DNA of 64,000 nt, taken from Panorpa germanica. Its lineage: Eukaryota > Arthropoda > Insecta > Mecoptera > Panorpidae. The DNA is taken from positions 1-64,000 of the forward strand of contig CAVMBN010000210.1 of NCBI GenBank assembly GCA_963678705.1. The letters run 5' to 3'. Below, piece by piece: positions 50,869 to 62,502 of this stretch (position 1 is its first letter; every line of letters begins with the position of its first letter). The translations under genes and the position numbers were made by a program. Under the pieces are notes generated by a model. It had not been told where the DNA came from. It made no database searches and was given only the letters and a program-made list of their open reading frames with translations.

Positions 50869-52194
50869 TCAATTAGTTACAATAATAGTAATGAGCCAAA
50901 AATGTTTCAGTTTAATGATGTTAGAAAATTCTTTAAACAAATCCAACAGTAAAGGTGCTTGTTCAACTTCAATGTTGTAAGCATTGCTGTTAGTATCTTC
51001 ACCTTCTAAAGGAAGTATTGTATTTGAATCAGAAATTTTATCTGTAAGTTGTTTTATTTGCGCCAGCAAGACTGCGCTATTAAGCTCAAGTTGGGGTATT
51101 GTAAGTACCTTACTTGATGGAGCCACACTAGACTTGCAGCAAATTAAATTTGTTTTTATCTTGCTATTTGAGTTAGGACACTTAAAGGTAAATGTGTCCA
51201 AAATAATATTGTGTTTTAAACCTAATGTCATAATAATGGTTGATTTGTTTAATAATGTTTTATAGACCTCCAATAGTGAAGGATTGCGTCTAAATCTTTT
51301 TTCTAACACATTAAATCTTTGCAGGGCGACTGAGAAAGAATCCCCCAATTCTATTTTATTTACTGGGCTGAGTAATGGCAAATCAACAGTTAAAGTATTA
51401 TTTTTAAGTGCTACTGAATTTTGAAAATTATGTTCAGCCTTTAAGTATTCCTCAGAAAACTCATCTGATTCCTCTGGGTTTTTCTCAGTCGATTGTTCCA
51501 TAACATTCTCAAGGTTTGTATGGTCATAAATAGCAAGATTACATACAATATTATTATGTGAATACTTATTTTGATTATGCAATTTTCTTGGAACCACATT
51601 TCCAAATGTGTTTTGTTGATCAATAAATTTTTCTTTATAATTATTGTCATGTGACATATTTTTATAATTTGAACTATACTCAAGTGCAATTGCACGTCTT
51701 TCTAAAAATGAAATAAATTCTGCCATAGTAGGCAGCTTTTCTAAATTTCTTTCCATGTGGAAAGTGCGGTTAGTAAAGATATCTAATTTTCTACTTAAGG
51801 TTGAGATTAAAATCATATCCCATTTGTCTACAGGCTCATCAAGATTTTTTAACGCTTGTAATTGCTGTTTGACTTGACATAAAAAAGCCCTTATAGCGAC
51901 AGCAGTACCTTTCTGCATGTTTGGAATATCAAGTAGTATACTAATATGATTAGAGATTAATCGCGCCTTATTATCATACCGCGCTAACAATAAATCAAGA
52001 GCATCTTTGTATGAGCTGTTCACAAGCGGCAGATTTATAATTATTGAGAGAGCCTCATCAAGGAGATACTTTCTCAAATAAAAAAGTCTTTGTACATCGG
52101 ACAATAAGGTATTATTATGAACAACTGCTTGGAAGAGCTCATAAAAGGGCTTAAACCTGGTTATATCCTTGCCATCGAAGTTTGGAATTTCCAC
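50869..52194 (-). pseudogene. BEL/Pao gag-pol mosaic ORF (441 codons)
   Basis: Residues 1-172 are the BEL/Pao Gag domain (DUF1759 type): IPNFDGKDITRFKPFYELF, LSDVQRLFYLRKYL, the LARYDNK box and LPTMAEFISFLERR. Residues about 173-240 are a low-complexity Asn/Lys-rich linker where zinc knuckles and protease would be expected. Residues about 245-315 resemble the segment just upstream of the reverse transcriptase (VDLPL...ELGDSFSVALQRFNVLEKR). Residues about 322-385 resemble the end of the polymerase and start of RNase H (LGLK...FTFK, SSVAPSSKVLTIPQLELNSA). Residues 413-436 (APLLLDLFKEFSNIIKLKHF) resemble the region before the integrase. The catalytic core lies in none of the pieces. Several internal deletions have therefore left one continuous frame. 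The frame extends 17 codons upstream of the first Met to a TGA, so it was probably continuous with the 87-codon ORF at 52510. Assignment of the pol scraps is by motif resemblance only. Confidence 0.82.
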
Positions 52195-52246
52195 CGCTGG
52201 AAGCTTCGATGGAACTAAGTTAGGCCTATTAACTTCTTTTACTCAA

Positions 52247-52510
52247 TTAATCATTTAATTTTGCTAGAATATTAAAATACTTTTCTTCAACCTCTTCTAT
52301 GTCTTCATCATCCTGATCATCAATCTCCAAAATGCTGTACTGCGTGAGCTCGTACGATTGAAATGTAGTCATCAACTTTTCTTTTTTCACCTCCAGCAAC
52401 TCCACTGTAGCGGAGTCGAGAGCCCTTGGGTCGCTGACGTAATTGTCCATCCTTGATATTGAACTTTTTGCAGTCGTCCGCGCCGTTCTAAGCCTTTTCA
52501 ATCCCTCCAT
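52247..52510 (-). pseudogene. BEL/Pao gag N-terminal segment (87 codons)
   Basis: Starts MEGLKRLRTARTTAKSSISR and ends with an acidic stretch (EIDDQDDEDIEEVEEKY). A basic RxxxRA-type start followed by a helical acidic segment is usual at the N-terminus of BEL/Pao Gag. A stop (TAA) and a one-base change of frame separate it from the main Gag domain at 52194, so Gag is interrupted here unless frameshifting occurs. Confidence 0.75.
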
Positions 52511-53186
52511 ATTGCTTAGGTGATAAAATCGTAGTTTTACGATATACGAAACGTGGATGACAAAACGAATCCAGGTTAATCCAGCAACTTAAGAAGTTTT
52601 TAATAAATTGGTACTTGTAGATAGTAATAATAGCTTTGTACCTTCATGAGTAAAAAAGTATTTTACTCTCTTCCAGCATCCATGTATCCTTTTCCGTAAT
52701 GATAACTTTCTTGAATAATTTTTCTTGAAATATAAATGTGTAGTAACCAAATCGTCTGTGAATCCGTCTAAATCAAGCGTTGCATTACCCAATCAATGGC
52801 AATTAATGACTTGCCGGGCCGCCATAGGGTAAATGTAAAAAATAGCTTGTACACGTGTCGGGTATTATATAGATGTAACCTCAAAACACAACGAAATCAC
52901 ACGCGGTTACCAAAGGCTTGTAAGACCAGTTTTGTTTGTAGGAATTAAAACCTTCTTGAAATGTAATTGTAGTATCCAAATCATCTGTGAATCCGTTAAA
53001 ATAGAGCGTAGCATTACCCAATCAATGGCAATTGTGACTTCCAGAGTCGCCAAGGGGTAAATGTAAAAAAAAAACGCCTCAAAACACAACGAAAACACAC
53101 GCGGTTAATAAACTCGAAGGACCAGCTTCGCTTGTAAGGCTCGAAGGACCAGCTTCGCTTATAAGGCTCGAAGGACCAGCTTCGCA
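52511..53186 (-). other. BEL/Pao 5' leader with internal duplications
   Basis: Non-coding region between the 5' LTR and gag. A segment of roughly 200 bp is imperfectly duplicated: 52721-52941 and 52951-53144 both contain TCTTGAAAT, CTGTGAATCCGT, GCATTACCCAATCAATGGCAA, GGGTAAATGTAAAA, CTCAAAACACAACGAAA and ACACGCGGTTA in the same order. Next to the LTR is a 27-bp triplication listed separately. 52511-52720 shows nothing recognisable. Confidence 0.75.
53113..53186 (-). repeat. 27-bp tandem triplication at the primer-binding position
   Basis: CTCGAAGGACCAGCTTCGCTT plus six bases recurs at 53113, 53140 and 53167, the third copy running into the LTR. On the coding strand each copy reads GCGAAGCTGGTCCTTCGAGCC. 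TGGTCC starts 7-8 bases after the LTR, where a tRNA primer-binding site (TGG...) is expected; no specific tRNA could be assigned. Confidence 0.7.
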
Positions 53187-53486
53187 TGTACGAAATAAAA
53201 CCATGCGAGTAAAATAGGTTGAATAATTTATTCAAATATTCAACGTTAAAATTAATTTACACTTTTATTAAATAACTTTAACCAAATTCTTATAATACAA
53301 AATGGTTGCGAATCATGATGCTTGACAGTGTAAAAGCCAGAACACTTTCGCCAACTTTCGCTGTATGCCCGTGGCGTACACTGCAATACTCGTAATGTTG
53401 CCATGCGTATAACCTCTACCAGAGACAAAAATACATTATAATATTGGAATGTCAGCAGAGACATATCTTATGTTTTGTACTGAACA
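53187..53486 (-). repeat. BEL/Pao 5' LTR
   Basis: 300 bp, begins TGTACG and ends GAACA in + orientation. It contains the element's promoter by family convention, but no core promoter motif could be assigned with confidence. Confidence 0.93.
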
Positions 53487-53491
53487 TACTG
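53487..53491. repeat. Target site duplication TACTG, right
   Basis: Second copy of the 5-bp duplication; array sequence TATTTGTTTCG resumes directly after it. Confidence 0.92.
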
Positions 53492-54574
53492 TATTTGTTT
53501 CGTAGCTTTGTAGCTTCAAGAAACTACAGATTTTATATATAGCAGGTCGAGAACGGCTTTCTAGGGTTTCTGTACTATTTGCACCGATAAGGATCACATT
53601 ATCGTTGGCAAAACATATGTCTACACAACCTTTCGAGTGAGAAACACAGTTCTCGTCGAATACCATGTTTCAGAGCTCAGGCCCCATTACAGATCGCTGA
53701 GGACAACCTTTAGATAGTTGCCTTTTCATGGAACGGTAATCGGTTTGTAAAATAATGTTCGACAATGAAAATAGTTCTCCATAGCGCAGTAGACGTACCT
53801 ATAGGTTTTTGCCGGTCTAATTCTTTGAAGGTCACTTGGCCACCGGACATCAACAAAGGCACACTGAATTTCTATAAATATCTCATATACATACTTGTAC
53901 TTATGCCTACTTACTTACCATTTGTTTGTTACCATTGAATGTTCATGAACGATCAATCACTATTTCCAAGAAATCCGCATATATTGTTCACCTAATCACT
54001 TATAACAATTAATACACTCTCATTATTATTTAAAACACGCATTTATATAAACTAATTCTTGTGTTTTAATATTATTTATAGTTAATGTTATTCGACTTAC
54101 TTGATAGTGGGCGGCAACCTTTTGTCTTCCTTATATTTGTAGTGTTTATATGAGGTCTTCCTTATATATCTCTACAGATTTCTTGAATTTTAAACCACTT
54201 GATGTTTTAGCACTAACACTAACCTAATTATTATCACTTTATTTGTCTATCGCACTTATTAATGTCTTATATCAAACATCAAAGTTACAAATTTGAGGTT
54301 ATGTTTATAAGACCGCGTGTACGCGTAATGAAAAATTCGTTTTTAACACTGGTTTCCAACTGTCAAACTTTTATAAAAACACTTTGTTTAGGGTAAATTA
54401 ACACAAATTTAAAACAAACTTAAATACTTTACGTTTGAAAAAGTATTCATATAATTTATTTAATTTTTTTCCATAATTAATTTCTCACTTTTAATCACAT
54501 TTTTTACCTAAAGTAGCAGAAGCTGATCACACACATAGTAGATAGGAACCACTTGTGTTGCAAAGCAATATTAA

Positions 54575-55463
54575 CGTCCTTGTAAACTAATACGTAGGTC
54601 TTCCTTTTTGTATTAAGTCCCATCTGTCTTTCCAGAGCTTATGCATATATGCATTTATCTCTTTGGCAATATATTTGGTATCGTCTCCAGACTTTTATCC
54701 TACAGCCGCATTAACTATAAATCCTCGAAATTTGTCGCATTAATTTTAAATCATCTCAATTTGATTTTTTCAGTTCTAGCGTAATTTGTACTTGAGTAAG
54801 TGCATGAGTGATTTTTAAATCTAAAGGAATTGTCCCCAATATCACTTGCACCACCTCTGTAGATACAGTTCTGCAACAACGCGTCATCGTCAATAACATA
54901 GATCTTTGCATGGAAGATCTGAAAGATTGATCCTGTAATACCATGCTGAAGCACAATACACAACTATTAGCATAAATGCCCCCTTGTATAGTGTCGGCAT
55001 AGTAGCCGAGTTTAAGATTCATTCCATCCTTGTGACACGCGCAAGGTGTGTTACAAGTTTATCATTCGTTGTTACTGTAGTTGTTTCGTAGCTTTGTAGC
55101 TTAAAGAAACTACAGATTTTATATATAGCAGGTCAACAACGGCTTTCTAGGGTTTCTGTACTATTTGCACCGATAAGGATCACATTATCGTTGGCAAAAC
55201 ATATGTCTACACAACCTTTCGAGTGAGAAACACAGTTCTCGTCGAATACCATGTTCCAGAGCTCAGGCCCCATTACAGATCGCTGAGGACAACCTTTAGA
55301 TAGTTGCCTTTTCATGGAACGGTAATCGGTTTGTAAAATAATGTTCGACAATGAAAATAGTTCTCCATAGCGCAGTAGACGTACCTATAGGTTTTTGCCG
55401 GTCTAATTCTTTGAAGGTCACTTGGCCACCGGACATCAACAAAGGCACACTGAATTTTTATAA
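54575..55463 (-). pseudogene. R1-clade LINE ORF2 remnant, unit U32, nonsense
   Basis: GCPQ/FAND segment begins at 55351 but ends at 55133 after LESRC, because GGTCAACAACGG replaces GGTCGAGAACGG. The connection region also lacks its last part through a stop (CATCTCAATTTG). Confidence 0.9.
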
Positions 55464-56160
55464 ATATCTCATATACATACTTGTACTTATGCCTACTTAC
55501 TTACCATTTGTTTGTTACCATTGAATGTTCATGAACGATCAATCACTATTTCCAAAAAAACCGCATATATTGTTCACTTAATCACTTATAACAAATAATA
55601 CACTCTCATTATTATTTAAAACACGCATTTATAAAAACTAATTTTTGTGTTTTAATATTATTTATAGTTAATGTTATTCGACTTACTTGATAGTGGGCGG
55701 CAACCTTTTGTCTTCCGTATATTTGTAGTGTTTATATGAGGTCTTCCTTATATATCTCTACAGATTTCTTGAATTTTAAACCACTTGATGTTTTAGCACT
55801 AACACTAACCTAATTATTATCACTTTTTTTGTCTATCGCACTTATAAATGTCTTATATCAAACATCAAAGTTACAAATTTAAGGTTATGTTTATAAGACC
55901 GCGTGTACGCGTAATGAAAAATTCGTTTTTAACACTGGTTTCCAACTGTCAAACTTTTGTAAAAACACTTTGTTTAGGGTAAATTAACACAAATTTAAAA
56001 CAAAATTAAATACTTTTCGTTTGAAAAAGTATTCATATAATTTATTTAATTTTTTTCCATAATTAATTTCTCACTTTTAATCACTTTTTTTACCTAAAGT
56101 AGCAGGAGCTGATCACACACATAGTAGATAGGAACCACTTGTGTTGCAAAGCAATATTAA

Positions 56161-57049
56161 CGTCCTTGTAAACCAATACGTAGGTCTTCCTTTTTGTATT
56201 GAGTCCCATCTGTCTTGCCAGAGCTTATGCATATATGCATTCATCTCTTTGGCAATATATTTGGTATCGTCTCCAGACTTTTATCCTACAGCCGCATTAA
56301 CTTTAAATCCTCGAAATTTGTCGCATTAATTTTAAATCATCTAAATTTGATTTTTTCAGTTCTAGCGTAATTTGTACTTGAGTAAGTGCATGAGTGATTT
56401 TTAAATCTAAAGGAATTGTCCCCAATATCACTTGCACCACCTCTGTAGATACAGTTCTGCAACAACGCGTCATCGTCAATAGCATAGATCTTTGCATGGA
56501 AGATCTGAAAGATTGATCCTGTAATACCATGCCGAAGCACAATACACAACTATTAGCATAAATGCCCCCTTGTATAGTGTCGGCATAGTTGCCGAGTTTA
56601 AGCTTCATTCCGTCCTTGTGACACGCGCAAGGTGTGTTACAAGTTTATCATTCGTTGTTACTGTATTTGTTTCGTAGCTTTGTAGCTTCAAGAAACTACA
56701 GATTTTATATATAGCAGGTCGAGAACGGCTTTCTAGGGTTTCTGTACTATTTGCACCGATAAGGATCACATTATCGTTGGCAAAACATATGTCTACACAA
56801 CCTTTCGAGTGAGAAACACAGTTCTCGTCGAATACAATGTTCCAGAGCTCAGGCCCCATTACAGATCGCTGAGGACAACCTTTAGATAGTTGCCTTTTCA
56901 TGGAACGGTAATTGGTTTGTAAAATAATGTTCGACAATGAAAATAGTTCTCCATAGCGCAGTAGACGTACCTATAGGTTTTTGCCGGTCTAATTCTTTGA
57001 AGGTCACTTGGCCACCGGACATCAACAAAGGCACACTGAATTTCTATAA
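56161..57049 (-). pseudogene. R1-clade LINE ORF2 remnant, unit U33
   Basis: Frame open from 56937 to 56605, with QTNYRS and NIVFDENC. QTNYRS is shared with U35 and U36 only, marking a local subfamily. Confidence 0.9.
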
Positions 57050-57746
57050 ATATCTCATATACATACTTGTACTTATGCCTACTTACTTACCATTTGTTTG
57101 TTACCATTAAATGTTCATGAACGATCAATCACTATTACCAAGAAATCCGCATATATTGTTCACCTAATCACTTATAACAATTAATACACTCTTATTATTA
57201 TTTAAAACACGCATTGATATAAACTAATTCTTGTGTTTTAATATTATTTATAGTTAATGTTATTCGACTTACTTGATGGTGGGCGGCAACCTTTTGTCTT
57301 CCGTATATTTGTAGTGTTTATATGAGGTCTTCCTTATATATCTCTACAGATTTCTTGAATTTTAAACCACTTGATGTTTTAGCACTAACACTAACCTAAT
57401 TATTATCACTTTTTTTGTCTATCGCACTTATTAATGTCTTATATCAAACATCAAAGTTACAAATTTGAGGTTATGTTTATAAGACCGCGTGTACGCGTAA
57501 TGAAAAATTCGTTTTTAACACTGGTTTCCAACTGTCAAACTTTTGTAAAAACACTTTGTTTAGGGTAAATTAACACAAATTTAAAACAAACTTAAATACT
57601 TTTCGTTTGAAAAAGTATTTATATAATTTATTTAATTTTTTTCCATAATTAATTTCTCACTTTTAATCACTTCTTTTACCTAAAGTAGCAGGAGCTGATC
57701 ACATACATAGTAGATAGGAACCACTTGTGTTGCAAAGCAATATTAA

Positions 57747-58635
57747 CGTCCTTGTAAACCAATACGTAGGTCTTCCTTTTTGTATTAAGTCCCATCTGTC
57801 TTGCCAGAGCTTATGCATATATGCAATCATCTCTTTGGCAATATATTTGGTATCGTCTTCAGACTTTTATCCTACAGCCGCATTAACTTTAAATCTTCGA
57901 AATTTGTCGCATTAATTTTAAATCATCTAAATTTGATTTTTTCAGTTCTAGCGTAATTTGTACTTGAGTAAGTGCATGAGTGATTTTTAAATCTAAAGGA
58001 ATTGTCCCCAATATCACTTGCACCACCTCTGTAGATACAGTTCTGCAACAACGCGTCATCGTCAATAACATAGATCTTTGCATGGAAGATCTGGAAGATT
58101 GATCCTGTAATACCATGCCGAAGCACAATACACAACTATTAGCATAAATGCCCCCTTGTATAGTGTCGGCATAGTTGCCGAGTTTAAGCTTCATTTCGTC
58201 CTTGTGACACGCGCAAGGTGTGTTACAAGTTTATCATTCGTTGTTACTGTATTTGTTTCGTAGCTTTGTAGCTTCAAGAAACTACAGATTTTATATATAG
58301 CAGGTCAAGAACGGCTTTCTAGGGTTTCTGTACTATTTGCACCGATAAGAATCACATTATCTTTAGCAAAACATATGTCTACACAACCTTTCGAGTGAGA
58401 AACCTAGTTGTCGTCGAATACCATGTTCCAGAGCTCAGGCCCCATTACAGATCGCTGAGGACAACCTTTAGATAGTTGCCTTTTCATGGAACGGTAATCG
58501 GTTTGTAAAATAATGTTCGACAATGAAAATAGTTCTCCATAGCGCAGTAGACGTACCTATAGGTTTTTGCCGGTCTAATTCTTTGAAGGTCACTTGGCCA
58601 CCGGACATCAACAAAGGCACACTGAATTTTTATAA
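57747..58635 (-). pseudogene. R1-clade LINE ORF2 remnant, unit U34, nonsense
   Basis: The GCPQ/FAND segment (expected 58523-58191) is stopped at the Cys codon of ENC (AACCTAGTTGTCG, near 58404). Other private changes are AAGAATCACATTATCTTTAGC in the FAND region. Confidence 0.9.
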
Positions 58636-59332
58636 ATATCTCATATACATACTTGTACTTATGCCTACTTACTTACCATTTGTTTGTTACCATTGAATGT
58701 TCATGAACGATCAATCACTATTTCCAAGAAAACCGCATATATTGTTCACTTAATCACTTATAACAATTAATACACTCTCATTATTATTTAAAACACGCAT
58801 TTATATAAACTAATTTTTGTGTTTTAATATTATTTATAGTTAATGTTATTCGACTTACTTGATAGTGGGCGGCAACCTTTTGTCTTCCGTATATTTGTAG
58901 TGTTTATATGAGGTCTTCCTTATATATCTCTACAGATTTCTTGAATTTTAAACCACTTGATGTTTTAGCACTAACACTAACCTAATTATTATCACTTTAT
59001 TTGTCTATCGCACTTATTAATGTCTTATATCAAACATCAAAGTTACAAATTTGAGGTTATGTTTATAAGACCGCGTGTACGCGTAATGAAAAATTCGTTT
59101 TTAACACTGGTTTCCAACTGTCAAACTTTTGTAAAAACACTTTGTTTAGAATAAATTAACAGAAATTTAAAACAAACTTAAATACTTTTCGTTTGAAAAA
59201 GTATTCATATAATTTATTTAATTTTTTTCCATAATTAATTTCTCACTTTTAATCACTTTTTTTACCTAAAGTAGCAGAAGCTGATCACACACATAGTAGA
59301 TAGGAACCACTTGTGTTGCAAAGCAATATTAA

Positions 59333-60221
59333 CGTCCTTGTAAACCAATACGTAGGTCTTTCTTTTTGTATTAAGTCCCATCTGTCTTGCCAGAGCTTAT
59401 GCATATATGCATTCATCTCTTTGGCAATATATTTGGTATCGTCTCCAGACTTTTATCCTACAGCCGCATTAACTTTAAATCCTCGAAATTTGTCGCATTA
59501 ATTTTAAATCATCTTAATTTGATTTTTTCAGTTCTAGCGTAATTTGTACTTGAGTAAGTGCATGAGTGATTTTTAAATCTAAAGGAATTGTCCCCAATAT
59601 CACTTGCACCACCTCTGTAGATACAGTTCTGCAACAACGCGTCATCGTCAATAGCATAGATCTTTGCATGGAAGATCTGAAAGATTGATCCTGTAATACC
59701 ATGCCGAAGCACAATACACAACTATTAGCATAAATGCCCCCTTGTATAGTGTCGGCATAGTTGCCGAGTTTAAGCTTCATTCCGTCCTTGTGACACGCGC
59801 AAGGTGTGTTACAAGTTTATCATTTGTTGTTACTGTATTTGTTTCGTAGCTTTGTAGCTTCAAGAAACTACAGATTTTATATATAGCAGGTCGAGAACGG
59901 CTTTCTAGGGTTTCTGTACTATTTGCACCGATAAGGATCACATTATCGTTGGCAAAACATATGTCTACACAACCTTTCGAGTGAGAAACACAGTTCTCGT
60001 CGAATACCATGTTCCAGAGCTCAGGCCCCATTACAGATCGCTGAGGACAACCTTTAGATAGTTGCCTTTTCATGGAACGGTAATTGGTTTGTAAAATAAT
60101 GTTCGACAATAAAAATAGTTCTCCATAGCGCAGTAGACGTACCTATAGGTTTTTGCCGGTCTAATTCTTTGAAGGTCACTTGGCCACCGGACATCAACAA
60201 AGGCACACTGAATTTCTATAA
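59333..60221 (-). pseudogene. R1-clade LINE ORF2 remnant, unit U35
   Basis: Frame open from 60109 to 59777 with QTNYRS. The following linker is 2 bp short (TATGCTACTT and a shorter T run), giving a 1584-bp spacing. Confidence 0.9.
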
Positions 60222-60916
60222 ATATCTCATATACATACTTGTACTTATGCTACTTACTTACCATTTGTTTGTTACCATTGAATGTTCATGAACGATCAAT
60301 CACTATTTCCAAGAAATCCGCATATATTGTTCACCTAATCACTTATAACAATTAATACACTCTTATTATTATTTAAAACACGCATTTATATAAACTAATT
60401 CTTGTGATTTAATATTATTTATAGTTAATGTTATTCGACTTACTTGATGGTGGGCGGCAACCTTTTGTCTTCCGTATATTTGTAGTGTTTATATGAGGTC
60501 TTTCTTATATATCTCTACAGATTTCTTGAATTTTAAACCACTTGATGTTTTAGCACTAACACTAACCTAATTATTATCACTTTTTTGTCTATCGCACTTA
60601 TTAATGTCTTATATCAAACATCAAAGTTACAAATTTGAGGTTATGTTTATAAGACCGCGTGTACGCGTAATGAAAAATTCGTTTTTAACACTGGTTTCCA
60701 ACTGTCAAACTTTTGTAAAAACACTTTGTTTAGGGTAAATTAACACAAATTTAAAACAAACTTAAATACTTTTCGTTTGAAAAAGTATTTATATAATTTA
60801 TTTAATTTTTTTCCATAATTAATTTCTCACTTTTAATCACTTTTTTTACCTAAAGTAGCAGGAGCTGATCACACACATAGTAGATAGGAACCACTTGTGT
60901 TGCAAAGCAATATTAA

Positions 60917-61805
60917 CGTCCTTGTAAACCAATACGTAGGTCTTCCTTTTTGTATTAAGTCCCATCTGTCTTGCCAGAGCTTATGCATATATGCATTCAT
61001 CTCTTTTGCAATATATTTGGTATCGTCTCCAGACTTTTATCCTACAGCCGCATTAACTTTAAATCCTCGAAATTTGTCGCATTAATTTTAAATCATCTAA
61101 ATTTAATTTTTTCAGTTCTAGCGTAATTTGTACTTGAGTAAGTGCATGAGTGATTTTTAAATCTAAAGGAATTGTCCCCAATATCACTTGCACCACCTCT
61201 GTAGATACAGTTCTGCAACAACGCGTCATCGTCAATAACATAGATCTTTGCATGGAAGATCTGGAAGATTGATCCTGTAATACCATGCCGAAGCACAATA
61301 CACAACTATTTGCATAAATGCCCCCTTGTATAGTGTCGGCATAGTTGCCGAGTTTAAGCTTCATTCCGTCCTTGTGACACGCGCAAGGTGTGTTACAAGT
61401 TTATCATTCGTTGTTACTGTATTTGTTTCGTAGCTTTGTAGCTTCAAGAAACTACAGATTTTATATATAGCAGGTCGAGAACGGCTTTCTAGGGTTTCTG
61501 TACTATTTGCACCGATAAGGATCACATTATCGTTGGCAAAACATATGTCTACACAACCTTTCGAGTGAGAAACACAGTTCTCGTCGAATACCATGTTCCA
61601 GAGCTCAGGCCCCATTACAGATCGCTGAGGACAACCTTTAGATAGTTGCCTTTTCATGGAACGGTAATTGGTTTGTAAAATAATGTTCGACAATGAAAAT
61701 AGTTCTCCATAGCGCAGTAGACGTACCTATAGGTTTTTGCCGGTCTAATTCTTTGAAGGTCACTTGGCCACCGGACATCAACAAAGGCACACTGAATTTC
61801 TATAA
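60917..61805 (-). pseudogene. R1-clade LINE ORF2 remnant, unit U36
   Basis: Frame open from 61693 to 61361 with QTNYRS; the rest follows the majority sequence. The linker carries GATGGTGGGC, shared with the linkers after U33 and U35. Confidence 0.9.
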
Positions 61806-62502
61806 ATATCTCATATACATACTTGTACTTATGCCTACTTACTTACCATTTGTTTGTTACCATTGAATGTTCATGAACGATCAATCACTATTTCCAAGAA
61901 ATCTGCATATATTGTTCACCTAATCACTTATAACAATTAATACACTCTTATTATTATTTAAAACACGCATTTATATAAACTAATTCTTGTGTTTTAATAT
62001 TATTTATAGTTAATGTTATTCGACTTACTTGATGGTGGGCGGCAACCTTTTGTCTTCCGTATATTTGTAGTGTTTATATGAGGTCTTTCTTATATATCTC
62101 TACAGATTTCTTGAATTTTAAACCACTTGATGTTTTAGCACTAACACTAACCTAATTATTATCACTTTTTTTGTCTATCGCACTTATTAATGTCTTATAT
62201 CAAACATCAAAGTTACAAATTTGAGGTTATGTTTATAAGACCGCGTGTACGCGTAATGAAAAATTCGTTTTTAACACTGGTTTCCAACTGTCAAACTTTT
62301 GTAAAAACACTTTGTTTAGGGTAAATTAACACAAATTTAAAACAAACTTAAATACTTTTCGTTTGAAAAAGTATTCATATAATTTATTTAATTTTTTTCC
62401 ATAATTAATTTCTCACTTTTAATCACTTTTTTTACCTAAAGTAGCAGGAGCTGATCACACACATAGTAGATAGGAACCACTTGTGTTGCAAAGCAATATT
62501 AA

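Larger units (their letters stand above)
50273..53486 (-). mobile_element. BEL/Pao LTR retrotransposon, internally deleted, nested in U31
   Basis: A 3214-bp element with two direct LTRs (50273-50571 and 53187-53486) that begin TG and end CA, flanked by a 5-bp duplication as usual for BEL/Pao. Coding is on the minus strand: a gag N-terminal ORF (52510-52247), then a 441-codon ORF (52194-50869) with the BEL/Pao gag domain followed by scraps of pol. Protease, the reverse transcriptase core, most of RNase H and the integrase are missing, and the size is less than half that of autonomous elements. Movement would need enzymes from a relative. The LTRs differ at roughly ten or more positions plus a 1-bp indel, so the insertion is not brand new. 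Confidence 0.93.
49770..53877 (-). pseudogene. R1-clade LINE ORF2 remnant, unit U31, split by BEL/Pao insertion
   Basis: The C-terminal half is at 49770-50272 and the GCPQ half at 53487-53877. Removing the insertion and one copy of the 5-bp duplication restores a 1586-bp spacing exactly (4805 = 1586 + 3214 + 5). The Trp codon of LWN has become TGA (TTTCAGAGC, 53669), so the unit also carries a nonsense change. Confidence 0.92.

Noticed and set aside
50984..51265. Plus-strand 93-codon ORF inside the BEL/Pao element
   Set aside because: Antisense to the gag-pol mosaic frame and without recognisable features.
53014..53235. Minus-strand ORF with a repeated RSWSFEPYK peptide
   Set aside because: The peptide repeat is just the translation of the 27-bp leader triplication, and it runs into the LTR.
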